The notes under the pieces: model-generated
Told to the model about the DNA's origin: nothing
The model's database searches: none
Seen by the model: the letters and a program-made list of their open reading frames with translations, nothing else
Program-made: the position numbers and the translations under genes
In this document: one piece after another, positions 28,147 through 37,098 of the stretch
Layout of the letters: each line of letters starts with the position of its first letter
Numbering within the stretch: the first letter of the stretch is position 1
NCBI RefSeq assembly: GCF_028751545.1
Contig: NZ_CP071867.1
Location: 2,329,306-2,393,305, forward strand
DNA: 64,000 nucleotides
Direction of reading: 5' to 3'
From: Gilliamella sp. B3022
GTDB taxonomy: Bacteria; Pseudomonadota; Gammaproteobacteria; Enterobacterales; Orbaceae

Positions 28147-28175
28147 ATTAGAAGTGTAAATAAGTAAACGTGGGC

Positions 28176-28203
28176 ATTATACTAAGCTTTGCGATATCTG
28201 CAA
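28176..28203 (-). promoter_or_regulatory. Promoter of tRNA-Leu(CAA)
   Basis: On the minus strand TTGCAG (28198-28203), a 16-bp spacer and a perfect TATAAT (28176-28181) are followed by a GC-rich discriminator (GCCCACG), typical of stable RNA promoters. The gene starts about 30 bases downstream. Confidence 0.75.
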
Positions 28204-28701
28204 CAATTATTATTGCAAAGTGCTTTGTTTGCCTAAAAATGCATCTATTACCTGAGTTTATATCATTTAGGTTTAATTTTATCGACAACCTTTGGAACAA
28301 AAAGATATATAAGAATGTTTTGAATAATGGATTTTATCTATGCGTTTTAGACAGGTAATCGATAAAAAATGAAAGTGCTATTTGAAATTGATATTACAAT
28401 TTATTGAATCTTATTAATTCTATATTTGTATAAATTTCATCCGAAATATTAAAAACAGTTTAAAATAGTAACATAAAGACATAAAAACGGTTGCAAATTA
28501 TTCTAAAACGGGTAGTTTATATATTACATTTGTTTGTTTGTTTTTTGTAAGTTTTTCGTAAACTTCCAATGAGATCAATATCAATAGAATTACACCAACT
28601 ATAATAATCATGTTGTTTAATAAAAATAATTAAAAATTACTATTAAAAAATATATAAATATTAACTCTTACAATATGTAAGGATTATGCAAGGAGAAAGT
28701 T

Positions 28702-28929
28702 ATGAAAAATGAATTATTCGAATTCATTAATCAGTTGTACCTAAATTTTATTCATAATCATTATGCTTTAAAAGGTGATGGAATGAATTTAATCCTTTCT
28801 TTATTACCTGTTGTTCATAATGAACAACTAAACCGATACTGGTATAACGCTATCATTTATATCAGTGTAGCTAACATTTTATCTGCTAATTCTCAACTCC
28901 TTATTACCAATAAAACGTTTCATATGTAA
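28702..28929 (+). CDS. Small hypothetical protein
   Basis: A 75-residue protein behind a strong AAGGAG ribosome-binding site seven bases from the ATG. It is rich in aromatic and aliphatic residues with a weakly hydrophobic centre. I do not recognise it. It lies 50 bp upstream of the DUF3396 immunity-type gene on the same strand, so it may belong to the same small transcription unit. The 28359-28701 stretch before it holds nothing else I can identify. Confidence 0.55.
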   Translation: MKNELFEFINQLYLNFIHNHYALKGDGMNLILSLLPVVHNEQLNRYWYNAIIYISVANILSANSQLLITNKTFHM

Positions 28930-28979
28930 TACAACTGGGTATTAACTAATGCAATGTCAAATAAAAATAGGATAAGCAA

Positions 28980-30017
28980 ATGAACGATAAATTGCAGCAA
29001 CTCTTAGAGGAATATAAATTAAATTATGATAAATTTAATTTTGGTCATTATTTGGATTTTGACCATACCGAAAATGCTTTAAAAATTGGTTTAGTTGGAT
29101 GCTTTTATTTAAACGAATCTTATAAAACTGAAAAGCGTCAAGCAATTAACCAAGTCCTAGCATTATATGATAAAAATTGGGGAAAAAACCTTAATTATGG
29201 CTTTGGGAATGGTGATCCCAATACTTTATATCGTTATCACGCCATCAGTTTAGCTCAAAAAATAATACTTAATAATGGATTTTATGCAGATACTTTAAGT
29301 TTTTATTGGAGTAATGTTGATAAACTGTATTTGATCCCTGACTATTTAATTAAAGTTCTGTCAAGATCAGAATTTCTCGAAAAAGAGTATAATACAGTGA
29401 GTTATTTACAATTTTATTTGCCGATTTATGAACTAAAAGATTTTGGAGTTGATAAAATAATAGAATTCATCCGACAAGTCAGCCAAATTTTAAAACCTTT
29501 ACATGGTTTTTTTGGTTTAGGTATAAGACAACGTTATAAATATTATGATTATCAATATTTAGAAGGTGAGTTAGCTCGTAAATATTTAGGTTTAGATATT
29601 TCCACTGATGAAGAAGATAAACATTTTAGAGACGGATTTAAAAGCATTAACTGGTTAACTATACTCAGTGAAGAACTTTTTACTGAAAAATTAGGGAGTA
29701 TCGATGAAGTTAAACAGCAAAATAGTGATGAGGGAGTGATTTTCCATCCCTACACTGGTGGAGTAGTTGTTCAAGCAGGGGAAGTGCCCGAACTTTGTGA
29801 TATTAGCCATAATCCTTATCCCAAACATTATGTTAATGCTAATGCTTTATTAAAGCCAGCACGTGCGCCAATGATTGCTTCATTTGGTTTTACTTCAAAC
29901 AACGGTAAAATTCAAGATAGTCAGACTTCTAAAGAATGGCAAGGTCGTTTTGACGATGCCACTCCAACCGATCTTCCAACTGAAGAATCTGAAGATGAGA
30001 AAGATGCTGAGCCTTAA
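28980..30017 (+). CDS. DUF3396-type (type VI immunity family) protein
   Basis: A 345-residue soluble protein of the DUF3396 family, many members of which sit beside T6SS effectors as immunity proteins. Family-like features are the N-terminal region (KIGLVGCFYL), FYLPIYELKDF, LHGFFGLGIRQRY and a C-terminal part ending in an acidic tail. No matching effector gene is adjacent, so it would be an orphan immunity gene. Its position 2.3 kb from the VgrG-VasX cluster supports a role in interbacterial defence. Family assignment is from memory of motifs. Confidence 0.65.
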   Translation: MNDKLQQLLEEYKLNYDKFNFGHYLDFDHTENALKIGLVGCFYLNESYKTEKRQAINQVLALYDKNWGKNLNYGFGNGDPNTLYRYHAISLAQKIILNNGFYADTLSFYWSNVDKLYLIPDYLIKVLSRSEFLEKEYNTVSYLQFYLPIYELKDFGVDKIIEFIRQVSQILKPLHGFFGLGIRQRYKYYDYQYLEGELARKYLGLDISTDEEDKHFRDGFKSINWLTILSEELFTEKLGSIDEVKQQNSDEGVIFHPYTGGVVVQAGEVPELCDISHNPYPKHYVNANALLKPARAPMIASFGFTSNNGKIQDSQTSKEWQGRFDDATPTDLPTEESEDEKDAEP

Positions 30018-30882
30018 TACTACTTGGAATGTTTTATAGACATTCTATCTCATTAGTTAAACATATTTTAAATAAAATTATAAATTACCAGACCTTTCAC
30101 TCTTAACATGAGTTGTTTGTGTGATTGTTGAAAGGTTTTAGGTCGGTATCAACTTGGATTTAATTCTATTTTTATAAATATGGTTATTTTTTTATTGCTA
30201 TGATATTTATTTCAAAATATTTCAGATTAGCCGTACATTTTAGTAAAAAACGTTTTTTAATTACAAATTCTGGACGTAATAACCTTATTTAAGTAAATAA
30301 AAAATGAATTAATATAAAAAGATACTAAATAAACACTTTTAAGCTTTAAGCTCAACTAATCAGCAAAATAAGACGAGATTCTTTTAGCATACATATGTCT
30401 TTGTACAATAAATCATACGTTCATAAAAATATTGGCATAATTGATAAAATCCTTAAATAATAGGATCAATCATCTTTATAAGGTAAATGAGAAATTTAGA
30501 TAATGATTATCGAAGTACTTAAATTAAAAAACGATGCACTTATTTGTGGATATTTAATTGAATCTTAGAGATTACTTGAAAATACCTGATAATGACCTTT
30601 CGTTCATTTAAAACTTAAGCATTAATAATTGGAGCGGGAAACGAGGTTCGAACTCAATAATATAACAGATCTTGTATTCTAACTCTGTAATTTCATATCT
30701 AAAATCATCTTATTTTTTATCATGATTTATTCTTTGTTTTTCATATAATTAGCATCAAATAAACTTAACTTTATTACTCCTAAAATTTATTTAAATAAAT
30801 TCTTTGAATCCTTTTTTAACTTTACTGACTCTTTATTAATGCAATTTAGTATTCAATTTAAAAAAATAGAGAGAGGTGAATA
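30018..30882. other. Gene-free stretch containing the left island junction
   Basis: AT-rich DNA with no credible gene. The notable content is a 28-bp copy of the 3' end of tRNA-Gly at 30628-30655. Similarity to the tRNA stops abruptly after that. Confidence 0.6.
30628..30655 (-). repeat. Left attachment site (copy of tRNA-Gly 3' end)
   Basis: The 28 bases are identical to 36027-36054, the last 26 bases of tRNA-Gly(GCC) with its CCA plus two flanking bases. Such duplications arise when an integrase recombines an element into a tRNA 3' end. Confidence 0.9.
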
Positions 30883-31083
30883 ATGAGTATTAAAAAAAAT
30901 GTTCCTAGTCTTGAGCGTGTATGTAGAATTTTTGTTGGTGCATGTATTGCTTGCTTAGGTTTCCTTTTTGCTCCAACTGCTTTAGTTATGTGGATAGCTA
31001 TAGCGATTGGAGGCGTTTTAACTTGTACTGGAATTACAGGTTTTTGCCCTATGTATTCCATTGCAAAAAGGAAAATCGATTAG
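30883..31083 (+). CDS. DUF2892 (YgaP-like membrane domain) protein
   Basis: A 66-residue protein with two hydrophobic segments and the YgaP-type layout: a short charged N-terminus with LERVCRIFVGACIA and a closing GITGFCPMYSI motif. A GAGAGGTG ribosome site precedes the ATG. In YgaP this domain dimerises a rhodanese in the membrane; here it stands alone. It begins the cargo of the tRNA-Gly island. Confidence 0.75.
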   Translation: MSIKKNVPSLERVCRIFVGACIACLGFLFAPTALVMWIAIAIGGVLTCTGITGFCPMYSIAKRKID

Positions 31084-31178
31084 AAAAAATCGGACTGTAT
31101 TTTCCTTGAAGTATAAATAAAGTTCTATTTCACTCAAGGGAATTGCAGACTGAGCTCAATAACTTGGGAGGTGAATAT

Positions 31179-31433
31179 ATGTTTCAAAGTAGTTCTGTCA
31201 CGGTTCATTTGTTCCGAGGATGTCTTGGATTCGGGTTGTTAGGTTTATCTATCTATCTATTTATTCAGGGGCTTTTGTTAACCGTAATATTGGGAGTTAT
31301 TTCTGCTATTTGTGGATTTTTTGTGTTACGTGGCTGTCCGGCTTGCTGGGTTATAGGTCTCATACTTACCCTCTCTAACTCGGGTAAAACTTGTGAACCA
31401 TGCACAAAAAAAATAAATGATTTATACATATAA
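31179..31433 (+). CDS. DUF2892-like membrane protein
   Basis: Starting at the ATG at 31179, which has a GGGAGGTG ribosome site, the product is 84 residues with two hydrophobic segments and the paired-cysteine motif GCPACW followed by a CEPC pair near the C-terminus. It is a divergent relative of the preceding small protein, with the same FRGCLG and GCP landmarks. The cysteines could bind a metal or sulfur species. Function unknown. Confidence 0.65.
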   Translation: MFQSSSVTVHLFRGCLGFGLLGLSIYLFIQGLLLTVILGVISAICGFFVLRGCPACWVIGLILTLSNSGKTCEPCTKKINDLYI

Positions 31434-31561
31434 GATAATTTTAGGTTGCATGGTTTTTCTTAGCATGAAATCTAGTAGTTCTAAGAATTATTCCAATGGA
31501 ACGATACAACCTATTTTTATTCAAAGAAATGAACGTCATAAAAGGATGGTAGAGGTTGCTG

Positions 31562-32620
31562 ATGTCGCAAGAAGATAAGGAAAAATCATTTTTAAATAAT
31601 ATTCGCAAAAATTTGAAAAAATATATTTTTGGTCTGGGGTTAATAATTGGTTGTGTTGTAGTAGTTCGAATGGTTTGGCACGGTTATTTTTTTGAAGAGA
31701 CAAATAACGCTTATGTTCATGGACATGTAAGTATGGTGTCTACTCGAGTACCTGAAATTATATCTGATATCCTAGTAGAAGATAATCAGAAAGTAAAAAA
31801 AGGTGATGTATTAGCTATTTTAGAATCAACAGATCAAAATATTAAAATAGAGCAAATTAAAGCTGAAATAGCGCTAATTGAAGTTCAATACCAACAAATT
31901 AGTGCAGAAATTGTTGCACAAAAAGCAGAAGCTGATGCCTTAAAATTTCAAGTAGCGCGATTCATTGCCGAAAAAAAGCGTGCTGAATCTGAGGTTTTTC
32001 GTTCAAAAACTTTATATAAAGAAAATAAAAAAGCCATCTCAACAAATGAAATGAATTTAGCCATTGCTGCAAATGATGTTGCTATTGCTGATTTACATGC
32101 TGCAATTCAACGGGAATAAGCGGCTAGAGAAAAAGTTGTAGCTCAAGAATATTTTAACAAAGCACAGTTAGAACAAAAAAAGGTCTTGCTTTCACGCCTT
32201 AAAGAAGCAGAAGTATAGTTGGGTTATCATAAAATCATTTCTCCAGTTGATGGATATATTGGTAAAAAAAATATTGAAATTGGTAATCGAGTACAACCAG
32301 GGCAGCAGTTATTTGCAATTGTACAAGAGGATCGATGGGTTATTGCTAATTTTAAGGAAACACAGTTGGATGGACTTAAAAAAGGACAAGAAGTAACTAT
32401 CACAATTGATGCTATCCCAAATAAAAAATTTATCGGTGTTATTGATAGCCTCTCTCCTGCTTCTGGGGCTCAATTCTCACTACTCCCTCCCGATAATGCA
32501 ACGGGCAATTTTACTAAAATTGTACAAAGAATTCCTATCAAAATTACTTTTGTTTCAACCGATATTGAAAGAGTTTTTCTCGGGATGTCTGCAACAGTTG
32601 AAATTGATAAACGTCAATAA
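31562..32620 (+). pseudogene. EmrA/HlyD-family efflux adaptor, two nonsense codons
   Basis: A periplasmic adaptor of a multidrug efflux pump. The features are an N-terminal membrane anchor, a biotinyl-lipoyl half ending DVLAILEST, a coiled coil, the second half HKIISPVDGYIGKKNIEIGN, and a beta-barrel ending. A single frame runs through the whole gene but is interrupted by TAA at 32117 and TAG at 32216, both in the coiled coil. Without readthrough only the first 185 residues are made. The ATG at 31562 follows AGAGG. Its partner emrB is also destroyed, which supports true decay. Confidence 0.88.
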
Positions 32621-32653
32621 TTTATAAAAAAATAAGGATGATAAGATAATAAG

Positions 32654-32965
32654 ATGCCAACTTTGAAAAAGAATCTTGCCAAAGAAAATATATCAACAGA
32701 AAAAGTAAATACTAGAAATTGGATTGCAGTCCTTGCTGCTATTCTTGGTGTCTTTATGGCTATTCTAGATGTTCAAATTACTAATGCTTCTCTCAAAGAT
32801 ATTTTGGGGACGATTTCGGATAGATTTTTTATCAATTGCTTTTTCAGATTCTCAATACTGCTAAGTTTTATATTTCAAAAAAATATAAAATATTTGAATC
32901 CTTTTTATCAGACTAAGACTCTTTTATGTACAAGGAGAAAGGAGGGTAGTTATGAAAAAAATTGA
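32654..32965 (+). pseudogene. EmrB-type MFS efflux pump, N-terminal stub
   Basis: The first 50 residues, with LAAILGVFMAILDVQITNAS, are the start and first membrane segment of a 14-TM DHA2-family EmrB transporter. After that the similarity ends, and about 50 unrelated residues run to a stop. Around 450 residues of transporter are missing. A deletion joined the stub to the region upstream of the sigma factor gene. Confidence 0.85.
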
Positions 32966-33491
32966 TGAAAATCTTATTATGCTGGCCCGCTCAGGTGATC
33001 AGGTCGCTTTGATTGAATTATTGGAAAAATGCCAACCAGATCTAAATCGTTTTTCGCGAAAAGTTTGCTCTTCAGCAGAGGACGCTGAGGATGCAGTACA
33101 AATGGCTCTTTGGATTTTATATAAAAAAATAGAGCTTCTGCGAACAATCTCAGCACTTTCTACTTGGTTGTTTCGCATTGTAGAGCGCGAGTGTTATAAA
33201 ATCTTTAGATTAAACAAAAATAGTTTACTTATGGACGCAAATGATATGGAAAAGTTATTTGCTGATGGTAACGTTACTAACTCCGAACAATCAATATTGA
33301 GGCTCGACTTAAGTAAAGCAATCATTTCCCTTCCTGTTACTTACCGAACAGTATTAATCCTAAGAGATGTCAATGAATTAACAGCGCCAGAGGTGGCTGA
33401 AATTTTGGGAATAAGTATTGAAGCAGTGAAAAGTAGGCTGCATAGAGCGAGAAATATTATTCGGAAAAGATTGGAACTTAGTGGACATTAA
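32952..33491 (+). CDS. ECF-type sigma-70 family RNA polymerase sigma factor
   Basis: A 179-residue extracytoplasmic-function sigma factor. Region 2 spans about residues 20-95 (AEDAEDAVQMALWILYKK, then STWLFRIVERECYK). Region 4 spans about residues 120-175 (LPVTYRTVLILRDVNELTAPEVAEILGISIEAVKSRLHRAR). A strong GGAGGG ribosome site precedes the ATG. No anti-sigma gene adjoins it, although the two DUF2892 proteins with Cys motifs could be part of the same original stress module. It overlaps the tail of the EmrB stub. Confidence 0.9.
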   Translation: MKKIDENLIMLARSGDQVALIELLEKCQPDLNRFSRKVCSSAEDAEDAVQMALWILYKKIELLRTISALSTWLFRIVERECYKIFRLNKNSLLMDANDMEKLFADGNVTNSEQSILRLDLSKAIISLPVTYRTVLILRDVNELTAPEVAEILGISIEAVKSRLHRARNIIRKRLELSGH

Positions 33492-33554
33492 AGCTAAGAA
33501 TAATATTCAAAAGTTGATAACTAGGGATTAGTATGTTTGTTATAGGGACGATAA

Positions 33555-34803
33555 ATGAAAAAAATGAATATTCAATAGGATAATGATAATAATATTTGTT
33601 CAGAAGTAAAAAATATAGGTAATTTGATCAACTCTTTAGTAAAAGTCATCAAAGAAACTTATGTAGCACCTAATGTTGGTTTAGTACCAGACAATCTTTC
33701 TCAGAAAATTTTTATTCCAGGTTCTGGGTTGAATGGTCAGAATTATTGTTTTCTCATCGATATACAAAGTTCAGAAGTGATATGCTGGACAATTAATCAG
33801 CATAATTATTTCCAACACATTTATTCTAATATGTTCGGTGTAGATAATATGAAAGCTCCTTGAAATCGAACTCCTCATAATTATATTGAAGTTTCTCATT
33901 TTATTCATTCTGCTGAGATCTATAATGATTGGGTTTATGTTAGCTTTTTCATGGAGGATTTATTCTTGGACTTGATATAAATACAGAAAAATACAAAATA
34001 ATATATAATAAAAGTATTGATTATCACCCAATGTATTCATCAACTCAACGAATCAAAAATGGCAAAATATATTTCAGCCGCTGGCCATCTATTGATACTT
34101 TTTATAGAGCAGCGTAAACAAGCAAAAAAGTTGCAATTGAGTGTGGCGTTTATAATATTGAGGATGATCAATTTGACATATTACACCGCTTAAATGGTCG
34201 TGATGCGATCCATTTTACAGATATATCTCCCGATGAAGATACTGTTTTTCTTGTTGAAATGTCTCAGAGCCAGAATATTCCCTATCTCTTTAGATGATGA
34301 ATTAGAAACTCTAACAACAAAAAATAAAAAGAAATTTGTTGAAGGCAAACTTAGTTTATCTGAAATGATTTCAATATTCAAAGATGGGAAGCAAATTAAT
34401 CGTTACTATTTACCTTCTGGACCTGCTGATATCGAGTGGGATGATAAAGAAGATAATATATTTTATTTATTTTCACATAATTTAGTAACAAATAATAAAT
34501 ATCTTTATACATTTGGTAACGCCAAAATTGATAAGTATTATTTAATTGAAGGAAATATTAAGTTAAATAGCCGTTATAGTTTAGGCGGATTATTACGTGG
34601 ACAATCTTACACTCATAATCAAATTGATAACTGATCTAGGAGTATCTATTTTCTATACTCTTAAACAAAAGTGACGCTTATAAAAAGATATTTTCATCAC
34701 TTACCTTCATTCATTTGGTGAAGAAAAAATTTCTGGACCAATTACATATGCTTCTATCTTCTCAATGTTATGTCGTGATATGGAGAATAATGATGAAGAT
34801 TAA
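33555..34803 (+). pseudogene. Degraded hypothetical gene, possibly beta-propeller-like
   Basis: From an ATG at 33555 a coherent protein-like sequence of about 410 residues can be followed only by crossing several stops and frame changes: TAG after seven codons, TGA at 33861, a frame change near 33955, TAA at about 34117, a shift near 34260, and another before the final YLHSFGEEKISGPITY segment that ends at 34803. Fragments such as IYFSRWPSIDTFYRA and DISPDEDTVFLVEM look like propeller blades, but I cannot name the family. Confidence 0.6.
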
Positions 34804-34981
34804 AAACTTATTAGCTTTAAAAGATAGACAATTCTATTTTTTTATTAACTTTGCTTTGAGTGAAGGGTGGAATGTAAAGTTATCTTCCAAAGGAAATGTT
34901 CAGCTACGGCGTAAAGGTTATGCCAGCATCTATAACGCAGGTTACTTATTAAAAAGACAGCAATATTTGTCAAAAAAATAA
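34790..34981 (+). CDS. Small hypothetical protein
   Basis: A 63-residue basic protein (MMKIKNLLALKDRQF, ending KRQQYLSKK) whose first bases overlap the end of the degraded gene upstream. Its last 40 bases overlap, on the opposite strand, the aberrant tail of the broken integrase. The junction there shows that a deletion joined this gene to the integrase. I do not recognise it and it may itself be chimeric. Confidence 0.4.
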   Translation: MMKIKNLLALKDRQFYFFINFALSEGWNVKLSSKGNVQLRRKGYASIYNAGYLLKRQQYLSKK

Positions 34982-35810
34982 TGCCAAATTGCATTTTTTA
35001 AATTAACCTGCCAAGTTTCTGAAAAACGAAGTTCAACTGTTCGTACTCCTGTAAGTAGTAAGAACTTTAATCCTAACACTGTTACTCTACTTCCTTTATA
35101 GTTTGATAATTTACCTAGTAATTCTGGTAATTCATCAACCTGAATAAAAGGATAGCGCTTATTACGACGATAGAGAATCGCTGCATTATCTAAATCAGAT
35201 GTAGGATTAATTCGTAATTCTTCAGTAATAACAGCGTAACGAAAAATTTCATCTAACCAACTTCTTATTTTCTCGGCTATTGATAATGCTCCACGAGCCT
35301 CAACCTTACTTAAGATTGACAATAAATCACTTCTTGTGACATTTTTCAGTGATTTATCTTTTAAGGCAGAAAATATCGCCTTTAAAGGCACGTAGGATCT
35401 GTAATTCTGTGCTTCCTCGACCATTGTTCTTTTTTTCTTAGAGGGTTTTGCATTCAATTTTCTCAATTTACATATAAGCCAGTTTTCAGCAAACTCAATA
35501 AATGAAACACTTAAATGTTCTTCTGGCGTTATAGAATTAACATATGCTTCATTTTTTTCTAATCTAGGGTCAATATTATTGGATAATTTATTTTGAGCAA
35601 AAGAACGTAAATATCTAGCTTTCTTTAGATCCGTTTTTGGATAAGAACCTAAAGACATTCTGGTTTGTCTACCATTCTAAGAAAAACGGAATAGCCAATA
35701 TTTTGAACCGTTAGAATAAATATTAAGAAATACTTCATCTCCATCTTTGAGTGTATATTCTTTTTCTTTGGTTTTGGCTGCTTTGTTTTGAAATCAGATA
35801 ATAAAGTCAT
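34942..35810 (-). pseudogene. P4-type tyrosine integrase, inactivated
   Basis: The recoverable protein begins at an ATG at 35810 and shows the DUF4102 arm-binding domain (KAAKTKEKEYTLKDGD, YWLFRFS, RMSLGSYPKTDLKKAR) and the SAM-like core-binding domain. It then shows the first catalytic arginine block LLLTGVRTVELRFSE. A frameshift near 35780 and a TAG in frame at about 35677 interrupt the N-terminus. After AIWH the sequence becomes unrelated, so the H-x-x-R and tyrosine motifs are gone. It lies next to the tRNA-Gly attachment site, as expected for this class. Confidence 0.88.
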
Positions 35811-36026
35811 AAAAACGCCTTATGTTATCAATAAATAAATGTAAGGATAGTGAGTCAATTTTTTAGATAAACTGTTCAAAAAATATATCTATTACAATAA
35901 CCTATTTTTTGGACTAATTTTTCACGGAAGACAATGGATTAACTTGTTCTACAGCGGAAAAATAAATCACTGTAAACATTTAAATTCCTAGATTTTCAGG
36001 CTTTAATCGATTCCAATGGGGGTTAT

Positions 36027-36054
36027 ATTGGAGCGGGAAACGAGGTTCGAACTC
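36027..36054 (-). repeat. Right attachment site within tRNA-Gly
   Basis: The 28-base partner of 30628-30655. It covers the T-arm 3' half, acceptor stem and CCA of tRNA-Gly(GCC), leaving the tRNA intact. Confidence 0.9.
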
Positions 36055-36104
36055 GCGACCTCAACCTTGGCAAGGTTGCGCTCTACCAACTGAGCTATTC
36101 CCGC
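36029..36104 (-). tRNA. glyW: tRNA-Gly(GCC)
   Basis: A 76-base tRNA with encoded CCA. The acceptor stem GCGGGAA pairs with TTCCCGC, the anticodon loop TTGCCAA gives anticodon GCC, and the T-arm contains GTTCGAA. It lies downstream of uvrC-pgsA and tRNA-Leu, the location of glyW in enterobacteria. It is the integration site of the decayed island. Confidence 0.96.
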
Positions 36105-36122
36105 GTAAGAAGTGTTTGTTAA

Positions 36123-36210
36123 TGGTGCCCGGGGCGAGACTTGAACTCGCACGGCCAAAAAGGCCGAGGGATTTTAAATCCCTTGTGTCTACCGATTTCA
36201 CCACCCGGGC
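36123..36210 (-). tRNA. leuZ: tRNA-Leu(TAA)
   Basis: An 88-base class II tRNA with encoded CCA. The acceptor stem is GCCCGGG/CCCGGGC, the anticodon loop TTTAAAA gives anticodon TAA, and the long variable arm is CGGCC-TTTTT-GGCCG. It is separated from tRNA-Gly by 18 bp and is co-transcribed. In E. coli the order here is glyW-cysT-leuZ; here Leu comes first and no tRNA-Cys is present. Confidence 0.96.
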
Positions 36211-36434
36211 TAAAAACAAATTATCAAAAAGTAATTTGCTTTGGATGCTGTGCATTTTACCTATCTTAGCTTTTCAGTCAATAGAAATTTTAAATAAATT
36301 GATTGATTGCTTAATGTTTAACTTGTTCATGGTTTAAAGATATTCTTTTACTGATTTAAAGTAGATATGTACCGTTTTATTGGATTGATTGTTATACAAT
36401 AAAATTACACATGAAAAGTTAAAAAAACATCGTA
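36211..36434. other. tRNA operon leader region
   Basis: This holds the tRNA promoter at 36254-36281. The rest is AT-rich and gene-free up to the pgsA stop codon. Confidence 0.6.
36254..36281 (-). promoter_or_regulatory. Promoter of the tRNA-Leu/tRNA-Gly operon
   Basis: On the minus strand TTGACT (36276-36281), a 16-bp spacer and TAAAAT (36254-36259) are followed by the discriminator GCACAGC. The first tRNA begins about 44 bases downstream. Confidence 0.7.
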
Positions 36435-36989
36435 TTACTCTTCATCTAATAGATCATTATGCGCTATCCATAAATATTGCAACATGGATAAGAGGGTTAA
36501 AGCTGTAGCAAGTAATAAAGTTATTAAACCTGCATAAATAACAATATCACAAGGACGCCAAAGTAACCAAGTTAATGCAGTCATTTGAGCAATGGTTTTA
36601 ATTTTACCAATACATGACACAGCAACATGATTACGTTTGCCAATCTCGGCCATCCATTCACGCAAGGCTGATATGATAATTTCACGGGATACAATAATAA
36701 TTGCTGGAATCGAGATCCACCATGCCTGATAATATTGAGTTATTAATACTAATGCAATTGTTACCATGATCTTATCTGCAACCGGATCCAAGAAAGCACC
36801 AAACTTCGTAGTTTGCCCTAGACGGCGAGCAAGATAACCATCAAAAATATCCGTTATCGCTGCGATTAAAAAAATGAGCGCTGAAAAAAAACCAGACCAT
36901 TCATGAGGTAGAAGATAAAACGTTAATACCAAAAAAGGAATTAAAATGACTCGAAATAGTGTTAAGAATGTTGGTAGGTTAATTTTCAT
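36435..36989 (-). CDS. pgsA: CDP-diacylglycerol-glycerol-3-phosphate 3-phosphatidyltransferase
   Basis: Makes phosphatidylglycerophosphate, the precursor of phosphatidylglycerol and cardiolipin. It is a 184-residue inner-membrane protein with the CDP-alcohol phosphotransferase signature [18 protein letters not shown] followed by FLDPVADK (about residues 47-73) and four to five hydrophobic segments. It lies 109 bp downstream of uvrC and upstream of the tRNA genes, as in E. coli. Confidence 0.97.
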   Translation of the reverse strand: MKINLPTFLTLFRVILIPFLVLTFYLLPHEWSGFFSALIFLIAAITDIFDGYLARRLGQTTKFGAFLDPVADKIMVTIALVLITQYYQAWWISIPAIIIVSREIIISALREWMAEIGKRNHVAVSCIGKIKTIAQMTALTWLLWRPCDIVIYAGLITLLLATALTLLSMLQYLWIAHNDLLDEE

Positions 36990-37098
36990 GTGAAATAAGC
37001 TCTTTTTTTTATTTTATTAATCAAAGTATTAGTGATAATAAAAAAATAGTGTTCTTTTAATACTTATGTTGCCTGAAATATGTTATTTTTTCAATGTG

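Larger units (their letters stand above)
30628..36054. mobile_element. Decayed 5.4-kb genomic island in tRNA-Gly(GCC)
   Basis: The boundaries are the 28-bp direct repeats. The tRNA-proximal gene is a P4-type integrase, now broken. Cargo, in order, is two DUF2892 membrane proteins, an EmrA-type adaptor pseudogene, an EmrB stub, an ECF sigma factor, a long hypothetical pseudogene and a small hypothetical gene. Repeats at a tRNA, an integrase next to the intact tRNA and unrelated cargo together make an integrated element. The dead integrase means it can no longer move on its own. Confidence 0.88.

Noticed and set aside
28170-28358. 62-residue open frame on the plus strand
   Set aside because: It begins inside the tRNA-Leu(CAA) promoter, has no ribosome-binding site and no recognisable composition.
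30628-30655. A second tRNA-Gly gene
   Set aside because: Only 28 bases match; there is no anticodon arm or 5' half, so it is an attachment-site copy.
32117-32218. Programmed stop-codon readthrough in the EmrA-like gene
   Set aside because: The two stops are different codons without a stimulatory structure I can see, and the partner pump gene is deleted, so decay is simpler.
36061-36337. Two open frames (64 and 73 residues) over the tRNA genes
   Set aside because: They lie across tRNA-Gly and tRNA-Leu and reflect the GC-rich tRNA sequence, not protein coding.
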